From Chryseobacterium salipaludis (GTDB lineage Bacteria > Bacteroidota > Bacteroidia > Flavobacteriales > Weeksellaceae): a stretch of 64,000 nucleotides of DNA. The stretch lies in assembly GCF_022968825.1 (NCBI RefSeq), contig NZ_JALHKS010000003.1:186001-250000 (forward strand). Reading direction: 5' to 3'. The position numbers and the translations under genes were made by a program. Below are positions 1 to 8,514 of this stretch, one piece after another. Below the pieces are notes generated by a model, which was not told the DNA's origin, searched no databases, and saw only the letters and a list, made by a program, of their open reading frames with translations. The first letter of the stretch is position 1; each line of letters starts with the position of its first letter.

Positions 1-611
1 TCACTCCCAAGACTTTCCGCGGTTCCCTGACTGATGTTCAACTGCACACCGTTTCTTTCAGCATTCTCAATCGAATTTTCTACGGACCACTCATCGATAT
101 CGATAGCGGTTACCTCTGCAGCACCGCGCTGTTTTGCATAAATTGCCAGGACAGATGTACCGCAGCCCATATCCAGCACATTCTTGCCAGTGAAATCCAT
201 GTCGAGCATTTGCTGAATCATCAGGTAAGTCGTGGCGTGATGGCCGGTGCCGAAAGACATTTTAGGCTGAATAATAATCTCATGCGGCAAGCCTAGGCTC
301 TCGTGAAATTCTGCACGAATGGCCACCTGATCTTCAATGTTAATCGGTGTGAAGTTCTTCTCCCATTCCTCGTTCCAGTTAATGTTTGGCATTTCGGTGT
401 AAGAGTAGGAAATTTTAACTTCCGCATTTTGCAGCAGCGCTACTGACTGCAGCAAATCTTCATTAAAAATATCTTTCTGAATATAAGCCAGGATCCCGTC
501 GTGTTCTTCGGTAAAGCTATCAAAGCCGGCGTCGATTAGTTGGGCCATCAGGATTTCACTCCAGGGCGCAGGAGGTTGTATTTTAAAGGTAAATTCCAGG
601 TAGTTCTGCAT
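1..611 (-). CDS. prmA: Ribosomal protein L11 methyltransferase, C-terminus cut by window edge
   Basis: The first 203 residues are present, and the 3' end lies beyond base 1. PrmA trimethylates ribosomal protein L11 using S-adenosylmethionine in the cytoplasm. The sequence shows the N-terminal substrate-recognition half (about 1-100), then MSFGTGHHATT (118-128), which is the hallmark of PrmA, and the SAM-binding loop LDMGCGTSVLAI (146-157) followed by the acidic AIDID strand (169-173). The ATG at 609-611 is the only plausible start, because the N-terminus aligns with the short flavobacterial form. A TACTTTTG box 14 nt upstream on the same strand suggests its own promoter with a very short leader. 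The family assignment is firm; only the missing end is unknown. Confidence 0.93.
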   Translation of the reverse strand, partial: MQNYLEFTFKIQPPAPWSEILMAQLIDAGFDSFTEEHDGILAYIQKDIFNEDLLQSVALLQNAEVKISYSYTEMPNINWNEEWEKNFTPINIEDQVAIRAEFHESLGLPHEIIIQPKMSFGTGHHATTYLMIQQMLDMDFTGKNVLDMGCGTSVLAIYAKQRGAAEVTAIDIDEWSVENSIENAERNGVQLNISQGTAESLGS

Positions 612-625
612 AAAAATGATTTTTG

Positions 626-633
626 CAAAAGTA
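626..633 (-). promoter_or_regulatory. Candidate -7 promoter element for prmA
   Basis: On the minus strand the bases read TACTTTTG, an exact match to the Bacteroidota -7 consensus TAnnTTTG. The prmA ATG follows after 14 nt. No TTG was found at the expected -33 distance, so support is from the -7 box only. Confidence 0.4.
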
Positions 634-685
634 CAGTTTTACCTCCGATCTGTTTTAAAGCCTAAAAAGATTAGTGGACCAAGAT

Positions 686-1708
686 TTAATTTTGGTGGAA
701 ATGATGGGGAAATGCATCCTGCGGTTTGCGCCGGAATATATTAAGCAAAATCCAGGATTTTAAAAAACCATAACCGTATGAAAACAGCTGTACGTAGGCT
801 GCGACGATGGCAAAAGCAGCGATGCTGATATTTTTAGTTTTAAATAAAGCATGAAAAAAGATGATGAAGGTATAGAAGCCGTACAACGCCAGCAGTAAAC
901 CGTTACCATACAAATAATATTGAAGCACACCGACGAAATATCCCAGCAGAAACAAAGACGGAAACGCAAAAGAAAGTTTCACATACCTGGGATGACGCTG
1001 ATTAAGAATAGGCCGCGCACACCCAAACTGATAAACCTGCTTGGAAAACTTACCAAAATCAACTCTTCTTTTGTGAAACACGGCAATATCGTCAAAATAG
1101 GCCGTGGTAAAACCCTTTTCCCAAAGTGTCATGGAAAGGTCCGGATCTTCCCCTACCCTCATTTCGGAAAAACCTCCGACGGCGTCAAAGGCTGCTTTCC
1201 GCACACCCATATTAAAACTGCGTGGCTGAAACCGGGTCACCGCTTTTTTACTGCCGCGAATGCCGCCTGTTGTGAAAACGGAAGTCATTGCATACGAAAT
1301 TGCTTTCTGCACCAGATTAAAACCGCGATGTGCCATATCAGCGCCGCCGAAAGCATCGCAGGGCTTTTCCTGAATATTCCTTTTCACATTCGCGATATAG
1401 CTTTCCGGCACAATAACATCTGAGTCCAGAAAAATAAGCCAGTCACTTTCTGATCTGCCGGCACCGTAATTTCGTGATAAACCTGGACCGGAGTTCGATT
1501 TCCGGAAAAATTTGATCTGCAGCATTTTTTCGAAAATGGCAATCGTGGGAAGCAAATCCACCGAAGACCCATCGTCCACAATAATTACTTCAAAATCAGC
1601 ATCATTTTGTCGCGAAAGCGAACTCAGCAATTCAAATAGTTCATCCTTCCGGTTGAAAATAGCGATGATTATTGAAATCGACGTCAAACCTGCAGTTTTT
1701 GTGTTCAA
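686..1708 (-). CDS. Family 2 glycosyltransferase with C-terminal membrane segments
   Basis: A GT-A fold glycosyltransferase of 340 residues that probably transfers a sugar from a nucleotide donor to a cell-surface glycan or lipid; the acceptor cannot be told. Visible motifs are SIIIAIFNR (11-20), VDDGSS (44-49), the metal-binding DSD in LDSDVIVP (94-101) and the ED signature in GEDPDLS (186-192). Three hydrophobic stretches near 245-265, 270-290 and 293-312 should anchor it in the inner membrane. No ATG is available at the N-terminus. The frame begins with TTG directly after the TAA of the upstream methylase gene and in the same frame, so translation is probably coupled. The exact start is uncertain by a few codons. 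Confidence 0.85.
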   Translation of the reverse strand: MNTKTAGLTSISIIIAIFNRKDELFELLSSLSRQNDADFEVIIVDDGSSVDLLPTIAIFEKMLQIKFFRKSNSGPGLSRNYGAGRSESDWLIFLDSDVIVPESYIANVKRNIQEKPCDAFGGADMAHRGFNLVQKAISYAMTSVFTTGGIRGSKKAVTRFQPRSFNMGVRKAAFDAVGGFSEMRVGEDPDLSMTLWEKGFTTAYFDDIAVFHKRRVDFGKFSKQVYQFGCARPILNQRHPRYVKLSFAFPSLFLLGYFVGVLQYYLYGNGLLLALYGFYTFIIFFHALFKTKNISIAAFAIVAAYVQLFSYGYGFLKSWILLNIFRRKPQDAFPHHFHQN

Positions 1709-2875
1709 TTAAGCTCCCGGGTTTAACTTGTGTACTTTCTTCGTACCCTCGTACATTTCATACTGCATAAATCTGCATTCCAGTTTACCGTTAAATAATT
1801 TAATACGACGGGAAGGGCGCAATCCGATCTTCTTAGCAGCTTCCAGATCGGCAGAGATTAACCACGCCAGTGTATTCGGATATCCTTTCTTAAAGGTATC
1901 ACCAATTTTTGTATAAAATGCATCATCTGAAATGGCAAGCCGTTCATCATAAGGCGGGTTAAATACCATCGTAAGCGGGAATAATTCCTTTTGCGAATCA
2001 AAAAAGTTCTGGCATTTCAATTCGATAACATCCTCCAGTTCTGCTGATTCAATATTGCGGCGGGCCGCGCTCAGCATTTGCTCATCAATATCATACCCTA
2101 CAATTTTGCAGTCAAATTCTTTAATCCGGTTCAGTCGTACTTCTTTTATTTTTTGAAACAACTGCGCATCATAATTCTTCCAGTTCTGAAAACCGAAATC
2201 TTTGCGAAAAATTTGTGCCGGAAGATTCATTGCAATCATTGCGGCCTCGATCAGCAACGTCCCGGAGCCGCACATCGGATCCAGAAAATTCCCCTTTCCA
2301 TCCCAGCCGGCCAGCTGCAGCATACCGGAGGCCAATACCTCATTCAGCGGTGCTTTCCCCTGCTCTTTTCGGTATCCTCTTTTAAACAGCGGATCACCAG
2401 AGGCGTCTAAAGAAATAGTCACCAATTCACGGTCAATGTGCAGATGAAATTTAATATCGGGATTTTCGGTATCAACATTGGGTCTTTGGCGGTAATTCAT
2501 TTTAAAGAAATCCACAATGGCATCTTTCATTTTTAAAGCCATAAAGCGCGAATGCGGAAAACGTTCTGAATAAACCGTAGTATCAATGGCGAAAGTTTGC
2601 TCCGGTTTTAAATACTGATCCCAGGCAAACGCAAACAATTTATCATAAAAACGATTTTCATTCCAAGCTTTAAAAGTATGAACCGGCACCAGAATTTTTA
2701 AAGCTGTTCGTAAGGAATAGGTTGCTTTATACAGAAAGCCCAGATCTCCCTCGCAGTTAACCGCTCTGTTTTTGATCGTTACATCTTTTCCGCCGAGGGC
2801 TCTCAGTTCATTGGCGAGCACTTCTTCCAGGCCGAAAAATGTTTTAATTTGTATTGCGTAATTATCTGAGTTCAT
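1709..2875 (-). CDS. THUMP-domain class I rRNA (guanine-N2) methyltransferase, RlmL/RlmK-like
   Basis: A 388-residue SAM-dependent RNA methylase, equivalent to the N-terminal (RlmL) half of the E. coli RlmKL fusion, which modifies 23S rRNA. A THUMP RNA-binding domain covers roughly residues 45-155. The catalytic domain has DPMCGSGTLLIEAA (199-212) for SAM binding and the N6/N2-methylase motif NPPYDERL (306-313). The length fits the stand-alone family (about 375-400). The start is ATG. The TAA stop is immediately followed by the TTG of the glycosyltransferase. The exact target base in rRNA is inferred from family knowledge only. Confidence 0.88.
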   Translation of the reverse strand: MNSDNYAIQIKTFFGLEEVLANELRALGGKDVTIKNRAVNCEGDLGFLYKATYSLRTALKILVPVHTFKAWNENRFYDKLFAFAWDQYLKPEQTFAIDTTVYSERFPHSRFMALKMKDAIVDFFKMNYRQRPNVDTENPDIKFHLHIDRELVTISLDASGDPLFKRGYRKEQGKAPLNEVLASGMLQLAGWDGKGNFLDPMCGSGTLLIEAAMIAMNLPAQIFRKDFGFQNWKNYDAQLFQKIKEVRLNRIKEFDCKIVGYDIDEQMLSAARRNIESAELEDVIELKCQNFFDSQKELFPLTMVFNPPYDERLAISDDAFYTKIGDTFKKGYPNTLAWLISADLEAAKKIGLRPSRRIKLFNGKLECRFMQYEMYEGTKKVHKLNPGA

Positions 2876-2944
2876 AGGGTATTAAATTTTACGCCCGGCC
2901 GTATTAATAAAAGGATTACAGCGCGGAGGTTGCGCAAATTTAGT

Positions 2945-2952
2945 TATTTTTG
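2945..2952 (+). promoter_or_regulatory. -7 promoter element with almost no leader
   Basis: TATTTTTG is an exact TAnnTTTG match. The ATG of the methyltransferase follows after only four bases (CACA), so the predicted transcription start falls on or next to the start codon. It decides the start at 2957 over an upstream in-frame TTG at 2930, which would precede the promoter. Confidence 0.6.
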
Positions 2953-2956
2953 CACA

Positions 2957-3691
2957 ATGGCATGGTTTGAAACATGGTTTGATACTCCTTATTATCACAT
3001 TTTATATAAAGACAGAGATTTCGCTGAAGCGGAAAAATTCATCCGGTTGCTCGTAGCTGATCTGGCATTGCCGCAGGAAAGCAAAATCATCGATCTGGCC
3101 TGTGGAAAAGGCCGGCATTCTGTTTTTTTGAATAGGCTGGGGTATGAAGTTTTAGGACTGGACCTGTCGCCACAGAGCATTACGCATAATCAGCAGTTTG
3201 AAAATGCCAATCTTCATTTTGCGGTACACGATATGCGAAAGCCTATTTATCCTGATGTAACAAGCGAAAAGCAGGATGCGGTTTTTAACTTGTTTACCAG
3301 TTTCGGTTATTTTGAGGATCCGGCGGATGACCGTTCGGTGTTCAGCAGTATTTCGGAAGTTTTAAAAAGCGGCGGATATTTCGTCCTGGATTATCTGAAT
3401 GCGGAATGGGTACGGAACACGCTTGTACCGGTAGAAAAAGTGCAGAAAGAACATATTAATTTTTCGCTTCATAAAAAGATTGAAGACAATTTTGTTATCA
3501 AAGATATACGCTTTGAAGATGAAGGAAAGCCTTATCATTTTTATGAAAAAGTGAAACTGCATGCGCCTGAAACGATTCAGCAGTACGCAGGAGATGCAGG
3601 ATTCAGCTTCGAAAAAGCATATGGTGATTACGAACTTCGTGAATTCAGCAGCAGTTCACCACGTTGCATTATGGTATTCCGCAAAAACTAA
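2957..3691 (+). CDS. Class I SAM-dependent methyltransferase, substrate unknown
   Basis: This 244-residue protein carries a Rossmann-fold methyltransferase domain with DLACGKGRHS (46-55) as the glycine loop and GLDLS (67-71) as the acidic strand. It resembles the Methyltransf_25/11 group and gives no hint of its substrate. The N-terminus MAWFETWFDTPYYHILY is typical of a family of uncharacterised Bacteroidota methylases. The start at 2957 is chosen because an exact -7 box ends five bases before it. Six bases separate it from the ZIP transporter gene, so the two probably form an operon. It could be a small-molecule methylase; no more specific function can be supported. Confidence 0.8.
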   Translation: MAWFETWFDTPYYHILYKDRDFAEAEKFIRLLVADLALPQESKIIDLACGKGRHSVFLNRLGYEVLGLDLSPQSITHNQQFENANLHFAVHDMRKPIYPDVTSEKQDAVFNLFTSFGYFEDPADDRSVFSSISEVLKSGGYFVLDYLNAEWVRNTLVPVEKVQKEHINFSLHKKIEDNFVIKDIRFEDEGKPYHFYEKVKLHAPETIQQYAGDAGFSFEKAYGDYELREFSSSSPRCIMVFRKN

Positions 3692-3697
3692 CTGCGT

Positions 3698-4390
3698 ATG
3701 GTTATTATACTATTGATTCTGAGTGTCCTCACGGGAGCTTTGCTCGGAAAAATTCTTGGCGAACGGCAGGCTCTCGCCAAATATATGCTGATTCTGAGTG
3801 CGGGATTTCTGATCACCATTTGTATTAATGAGGTTTTTCCGGAAGTGTATCACGCCGGAGATTCGAATATTGGTCTGTGGGTTATCGGCGGTGTCCTGCT
3901 GCAGATTTTGCTGGAAAACTTAACTAAAGGTTTTGAACACGGACATTTTCATCACAAAAGCGATAAGAAGAACATTCTTCCGCTCGCATTAATGTTTGGT
4001 CTTTTTGTGCATGCTTTTCTGGAGGGAATACCTTTGGCAAATGATTCGGATATTCATAATCCCTTTCTCCTTGGTATTGTGGTTCACAATATTCCCATTT
4101 CTTTTATTCTGGGTTCTTTTTTAGTTAAGAATAAAAAGTTTTCTTCTTCGGCCTATCTAATCATTGCCTTTTTTGCACTTGCTTCTCCGCTGGGAGTCGT
4201 ACTCGGAAAATATTTTAATCCGGCACTGGAGCCGTATTTTCTGGCCATCGTCGGCGGAATCTTCCTGCACATTTCTTCGGTGATTATTTTCGAAAGCAGC
4301 AAAAACCATAATACCGACTGGACTAAAATTGGTCTTGTCCTCTTGGGAGTGTTGCTCGCTTTGGGTAGTCACCTATTTCATACTCATTAA
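3698..4390 (+). CDS. ZIP-family metal transporter
   Basis: A 230-residue inner-membrane protein with about seven to eight hydrophobic segments, predicted to import divalent metal such as zinc into the cytoplasm. The family signature is visible as VHAFLEGIPL (104-113), giving the H-x3-E-G metal site with H105 and E109, and as VVHNIPISF (128-136), giving the H-N pair. A histidine-rich cytoplasmic loop HGHFHH (81-86) sits between segments, as usual in ZIP proteins. The length is short for the family but complete. It follows the methyltransferase by six bases and ends at a strong shared terminator. The metal selectivity is inferred, not shown. Confidence 0.85.
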   Translation: MVIILLILSVLTGALLGKILGERQALAKYMLILSAGFLITICINEVFPEVYHAGDSNIGLWVIGGVLLQILLENLTKGFEHGHFHHKSDKKNILPLALMFGLFVHAFLEGIPLANDSDIHNPFLLGIVVHNIPISFILGSFLVKNKKFSSSAYLIIAFFALASPLGVVLGKYFNPALEPYFLAIVGGIFLHISSVIIFESSKNHNTDWTKIGLVLLGVLLALGSHLFHTH

Positions 4391-4392
4391 AA

Positions 4393-4422
4393 AAATCCGC
4401 TTTATTTTTGTAAAGCGGATTT
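4393..4422. terminator. Bidirectional intrinsic terminator
   Basis: A 12-bp perfect stem (4393-4404 with 4411-4422) around the TCCGC/GCGGA core, with a 6-nt loop. A-rich and T-rich flanks on the two sides serve the converging ZIP transporter and porin genes. Confidence 0.85.
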
Positions 4423-4442
4423 CATTTTTATGATAATTGGTC

Positions 4443-5843
4443 TTAAAACTTCCAGCCCAGTGTAATAAAAAACTGGTCACGTTTCATATCAACATCCGAC
4501 ACGGCTGATGCATCTGAGTTCACAATATATCGGTCAGAGAAATATCCGGTATTCAGGTTTTCTGAACCTGCGAGAAATGGACTGCTGTAATTAGCTTTCA
4601 CATTCTGGTAAGCGGCATCGATATAGAAGGATTTAAAATCATATCCAATACCCGCTCCGATCGTAGAACGATTTCCGGCTAAAAGTGAACCGGCAGACGT
4701 TGATTGTACTGCTCCCTGATCACCAAAGGTTAAGATGCTCACATCCTTAAAGGCACCGGCGGCGTATCCGTAACCGCCACGCAGACGGAATCCTTCATAG
4801 CGATATTCCGCACCAGCTTTAATTTCCGAAACATTGCGGCCATAGTCACTATAGAAGTTATTCAGTTCCTGTTCGGCTATGCCATATTCCTTAAACTTAG
4901 TTTTAGAAAGTCCTAAAACATAATCAACGTTCAACGCGAAATTTTTATTAGGAACAAACGCCGCACTTAAAGCTGCTTTCAGTGGAGTGCTTAATTTTCT
5001 GTCCTCTGCATAGGTACCGTCCGCCGGGTTTTCGTATTCACGATATACCCTGTTGATCGTCCACCACGTTGGTGTTTCTATGGCAGCACCCACCCGGAAC
5101 TTTGGATTAACTTTCGCAATCACACCCACCGAAGCGGAAAATCCGTCTGAAGATTCAGAATAGGGAGTGTATTGCTTATTATACACATCCGTAGTTCCGT
5201 CGGCCGCTGAAGTAAACGCAGCAGAATCATACTGATCCAACGCTGAGGAGTGAAAATTCAGCCCTGCCCCGACATATAGACGGTTATCATAATTACCACC
5301 GACGCCCAGACTCATTTTGGACATATTTCCATAACGGTTATAAGCATGTCCCGCAAAAGTCAGGTTATCGATAACACCGGTTCCATCAGAGATATCAAAA
5401 TTTATCGCCGCATTACCGGGAGTTTCCACATAATCTTCGGTGCTGATGTTACTGTAGTTCACACCCACGTTTACAAATCTCCACGGGGAATTACCGCTGA
5501 CCTGAAACGAAGCAATTCCACCAACATTTCCGAGATCGGTATTTTTAAGGGTATAATCCAGTTGTTGTCCCGCAAGCGTGCTGGTATTGCGAACCTTATC
5601 GATATTTAATGTTGCAGAAAGATCACTTGCAATGGCAACACCGATTCCGGCCGGGTTACTGTTTAGCACAGAAGCCTCGCCGCCCAGTGCGCCCATGGAT
5701 CCGGCCATGGCATTATATTTAGCAGAACCCGGAAGTGAACTTCCGGCGTAAATATCTGCTGTATTTTTTAAAGTGGACACATCCTGCGCCTGCAAAAGGT
5801 AGGCTGCACCGATGCTGAGTACTATTAAAGACTTTTTAAACAT
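4443..5843 (-). CDS. OmpP1/FadL-family outer-membrane transport protein
   Basis: A 466-residue outer-membrane beta-barrel of the OmpP1/FadL/TodX family, which moves hydrophobic compounds such as long-chain fatty acids across the outer membrane. An N-terminal signal peptide ends near residue 20 (AYLLQAQ). The family's early motif follows, including a GGEAS...NPAGI region near residues 54-67 that forms the hatch. The chain ends in GWKF, with the terminal phenylalanine expected of outer-membrane barrels. It is 25 bases downstream of the Tyr/Gly-rich lipoprotein gene on the same strand, so the two are likely co-transcribed. The window also holds a fatty-acid oxidation operon, but the true substrate cannot be told. 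Confidence 0.88.
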   Translation of the reverse strand: MFKKSLIVLSIGAAYLLQAQDVSTLKNTADIYAGSSLPGSAKYNAMAGSMGALGGEASVLNSNPAGIGVAIASDLSATLNIDKVRNTSTLAGQQLDYTLKNTDLGNVGGIASFQVSGNSPWRFVNVGVNYSNISTEDYVETPGNAAINFDISDGTGVIDNLTFAGHAYNRYGNMSKMSLGVGGNYDNRLYVGAGLNFHSSALDQYDSAAFTSAADGTTDVYNKQYTPYSESSDGFSASVGVIAKVNPKFRVGAAIETPTWWTINRVYREYENPADGTYAEDRKLSTPLKAALSAAFVPNKNFALNVDYVLGLSKTKFKEYGIAEQELNNFYSDYGRNVSEIKAGAEYRYEGFRLRGGYGYAAGAFKDVSILTFGDQGAVQSTSAGSLLAGNRSTIGAGIGYDFKSFYIDAAYQNVKANYSSPFLAGSENLNTGYFSDRYIVNSDASAVSDVDMKRDQFFITLGWKF

Positions 5844-5868
5844 ATTCTGTTACGTTGTTAGCTGTAAT

Positions 5869-6789
5869 TTATCTTCTGAAACCACCAGAGGAACGGGTAG
5901 AACCTGAGTTTGATGACCCGCTGTTGAACCCGCCACTGCTGCCCGAACGGAAACCACTGTCATTGCTTCTGTATCTTGGCTGATTGTTATAATCCGGCGT
6001 GTACTGGCGCTGTGGCACGCTTTGTCTTGGTGTGTTATTCTGCGGAACACTGCGGTAGCGCGGCGTTTCATTTCGCGGATAGTAACGGGTGTCATTTCTG
6101 TTCGGTGCAGAATAATTTCGGTTGCTGTTTTCATTTCTGAAACCATTATTCTGATATCTGTTACCTTGCTGAACCGTATTGGTATTGCGGAAACCACCCG
6201 TAGCGCCGCTTCTTTTGAAGGAAGGAGCGTTGTACGAATTGTAACCCGGTCCTACCGGATAATAATAACCGCCACCGTAATATCCGCCATATCCATAGTA
6301 AGGTGAATAATATGGATTATAACCAAAGTACGGATTGTAGTAGCCGTAGTACGGGCTGTAATAACTGTAAAACGGACTATATCCAAAGCCCCATGGACTG
6401 TAGTATCCGCCGAGTCCCCAGCCGAAACTCATACTGAAACCCGGGTAAAAACCAAACGGCGAACCCCAGTTGTCATTATAATAGGTTTCTGTTCCTGTAT
6501 AGGTTCCCCAGTCAGAGCCCGAGTCCTGCCATCTGGAACCGCGGTTTTCAGAATTAAGGTATTTATTCTGGCCGTCATGGTTTTGGTAATCATAGTAAGA
6601 CCCTACCTCATTCCCCTCATGTGCCATTATTCCTGTTGGCAGGGTATCCCGGTTTGGATCATAATACACGCCGTCTGTTTCAGTATAACCTCCTACAGCA
6701 CCGCAGGAAACCAACATGGCTGCCGCAACCGCCAAAACCGAACCGGCTCTGAACAATTCACGGAAATTTTTAAAGTTTATATTTTTCAT
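5869..6789 (-). CDS. Tyr/Gly/Asn-rich lipoprotein of unknown function
   Basis: A 306-residue predicted lipoprotein. A hydrophobic N-terminal region leads to the lipobox AMLVSC, with the acylated cysteine near residue 29. The middle (about 115-185) is dominated by short repeats of the YYSPYYGYYNPYFGY type. The C-terminal third is rich in Asn, Arg, Ser and Gly and low in predicted structure. No enzyme motif is visible. Genes of this kind, sometimes mislabelled vitellogenin-like because of composition, are common in chryseobacteria. Its position directly upstream of an OmpP1 porin suggests an envelope role. Function is unknown. Confidence 0.75.
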   Translation of the reverse strand: MKNINFKNFRELFRAGSVLAVAAAMLVSCGAVGGYTETDGVYYDPNRDTLPTGIMAHEGNEVGSYYDYQNHDGQNKYLNSENRGSRWQDSGSDWGTYTGTETYYNDNWGSPFGFYPGFSMSFGWGLGGYYSPWGFGYSPFYSYYSPYYGYYNPYFGYNPYYSPYYGYGGYYGGGYYYPVGPGYNSYNAPSFKRSGATGGFRNTNTVQQGNRYQNNGFRNENSNRNYSAPNRNDTRYYPRNETPRYRSVPQNNTPRQSVPQRQYTPDYNNQPRYRSNDSGFRSGSSGGFNSGSSNSGSTRSSGGFRR

Positions 6790-6816
6790 GATATAGCGAA
6801 AAAGTTATAATTAATT

Positions 6817-6824
6817 TATCTTTG
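6817..6824 (+). promoter_or_regulatory. Candidate -7 element for proS
   Basis: TATCTTTG matches TAnnTTTG and would give a leader of roughly 105 nt. No -33 TTG is seen at the usual distance. An oppositely oriented box (TAATTTTG on the minus strand, 6835-6842) may serve the lipoprotein gene in this divergent spacer. Confidence 0.35.
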
Positions 6825-6933
6825 CATCCCGCACCAAAATTATACCATTCAACGGGCATAATTTCGAGTAAAAATACACTTTTTACTTTGGATAGGAAAA
6901 GCGGCAAAAAGTTAAACTAAAAGGCGTTATATA

Positions 6934-8409
6934 ATGGCAAAACTTACCTCTCGGAAAGAGGACTACAGCAAATGGTACAATGAACTCGTTGTGAAAGCCG
7001 ATCTGGCTGAAAATTCCGGTGTGCGCGGATGTATGGTAATTAAGCCCTACGGATACGCAATCTGGGAAAAAATGCGCGATGAGATGGATAAAAAATTCAA
7101 GGAAACCGGACACCAGAACGCTTACTTCCCCATTTTTATCCCGAAAAGCTATTTTGAAGCTGAAGAACAAAACGCCGAAGGTTTTGCGAAAGAATGTGCT
7201 GTCGTAACCCATTACCGTCTGAAAACAGACCCGGATAATCCGAAAAAACTGATCGTGGACCCGGAAGCAAAATTGGAAGAAGAACTCATTGTGCGTCCTA
7301 CGTCAGAAGCAATTATCTGGAGCACGTACAAAAACTGGATTCAGTCTTATCGTGATCTTCCTGTATTGATCAATCAATGGGCAAATGTAGTGCGCTGGGA
7401 AATGCGTACACGCCTGTTTCTGCGTACCGCAGAATTCCTTTGGCAGGAAGGTCACACTGCACATGCCACCAAACAGGAAGCGATCGAGGAAACTGAACAA
7501 ATGCTCGACATTTACGCCGACTTTGCAGAAAACTTTATGGCAATTCCGGTCATTAAAGGAATCAAAACACCGTCTGAGCGTTTTGCCGGCGCAGATGAAA
7601 CCTATTGTATTGAAGCCTTGATGCAGGACGGAAAAGCTCTGCAGGCAGGAACCTCCCACTTCCTGGGACAAAACTTCTCCAAAGCATTTGATGTGAAATT
7701 TGCAACTAAGGAAGGGACGCTGGAATACGCGTGGGCAACGTCCTGGGGCACCTCTACCCGATTGATGGGCGCTCTGATTATGACGCATTCTGACGATCAG
7801 GGATTGGTTTTACCTCCGACCCTGGCACCAATTCAAGTGGTCATTGTACCTATTTTTAAAGGAGAAGAACAGCTGGCGATGATCTCTGAAAAAGCCGAAG
7901 CGTTGCAAAAAGCACTGGGTGCAAAAGGAATCTCTGTGAAATATGATGACAGAACTGAATATAAACCGGGCTGGAAATTTGCAGAGTATGAATTGAAAGG
8001 GGTGCCGGTTCGCATTGCATTAGGCGCACGAGATCTGGAAAACGGAACCGCGGAAATTGCACGCCGCGATACGCTGACTAAAGAAACCATGCCGCTGGAA
8101 AATCTGGATCAATACATTTCCGATTTGCTGCAAACGATACAGAAAGATATTTACAACCGTGCGCGTGAGTATCGCGACACGCACATTACAAAGGCAGACA
8201 GTTATGCTGAATTTAAGGAAATCCTTGAAACCAAAGGCGGGTTTATTGCTGCACACTGGGATGGTACGGCCGAAGAAGAAGAACAGATTAAAAATGAAAC
8301 CAAAGCTACGATTCGTTGCATTCCTTTAGATAATGAACTTGAAGAAGGAGTGTCAATGATTACCGGGAAGCCTTCAGCGCAGCGCGTAATTTTTGCTAAA
8401 GCCTATTAA
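6934..8409 (+). CDS. proS: Prolyl-tRNA synthetase, eukaryote/archaeal type
   Basis: A 491-residue class II aminoacyl-tRNA synthetase that charges tRNA-Pro with proline. It is the short type lacking the bacterial editing insertion, as shown by its length and by the C-terminal domain ending in tyrosine (VIFAKAY). Visible are the proline-site region around residues 110-125 ([10 protein letters not shown]), motif 2 ([20 protein letters not shown]) and the motif-3 side (SHGLDDQ-like [12 protein letters not shown]). It is transcribed divergently from the lipoprotein gene and ends at its own terminator. Bacteroidota normally carry this type, so it is not evidence of recent transfer. Confidence 0.97.
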   Translation: MAKLTSRKEDYSKWYNELVVKADLAENSGVRGCMVIKPYGYAIWEKMRDEMDKKFKETGHQNAYFPIFIPKSYFEAEEQNAEGFAKECAVVTHYRLKTDPDNPKKLIVDPEAKLEEELIVRPTSEAIIWSTYKNWIQSYRDLPVLINQWANVVRWEMRTRLFLRTAEFLWQEGHTAHATKQEAIEETEQMLDIYADFAENFMAIPVIKGIKTPSERFAGADETYCIEALMQDGKALQAGTSHFLGQNFSKAFDVKFATKEGTLEYAWATSWGTSTRLMGALIMTHSDDQGLVLPPTLAPIQVVIVPIFKGEEQLAMISEKAEALQKALGAKGISVKYDDRTEYKPGWKFAEYELKGVPVRIALGARDLENGTAEIARRDTLTKETMPLENLDQYISDLLQTIQKDIYNRAREYRDTHITKADSYAEFKEILETKGGFIAAHWDGTAEEEEQIKNETKATIRCIPLDNELEEGVSMITGKPSAQRVIFAKAY

Positions 8410-8431
8410 AAATTTCAATAATTCAAAAAAG

Positions 8432-8458
8432 AAGTCCGCAATTTTGTGGGCTTTTTTT
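8432..8458 (+). terminator. Intrinsic terminator after proS
   Basis: An 8-bp stem (AAGTCCGC with GTGGGCTT, two G-U pairs) and a 6-nt loop, followed by a run of seven T. Confidence 0.75.
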
Positions 8459-8514
8459 GTACTTGGATTAAATTTTGCATCTACAGCGAAACATAACATT
8501 AAAATAATAAAATT

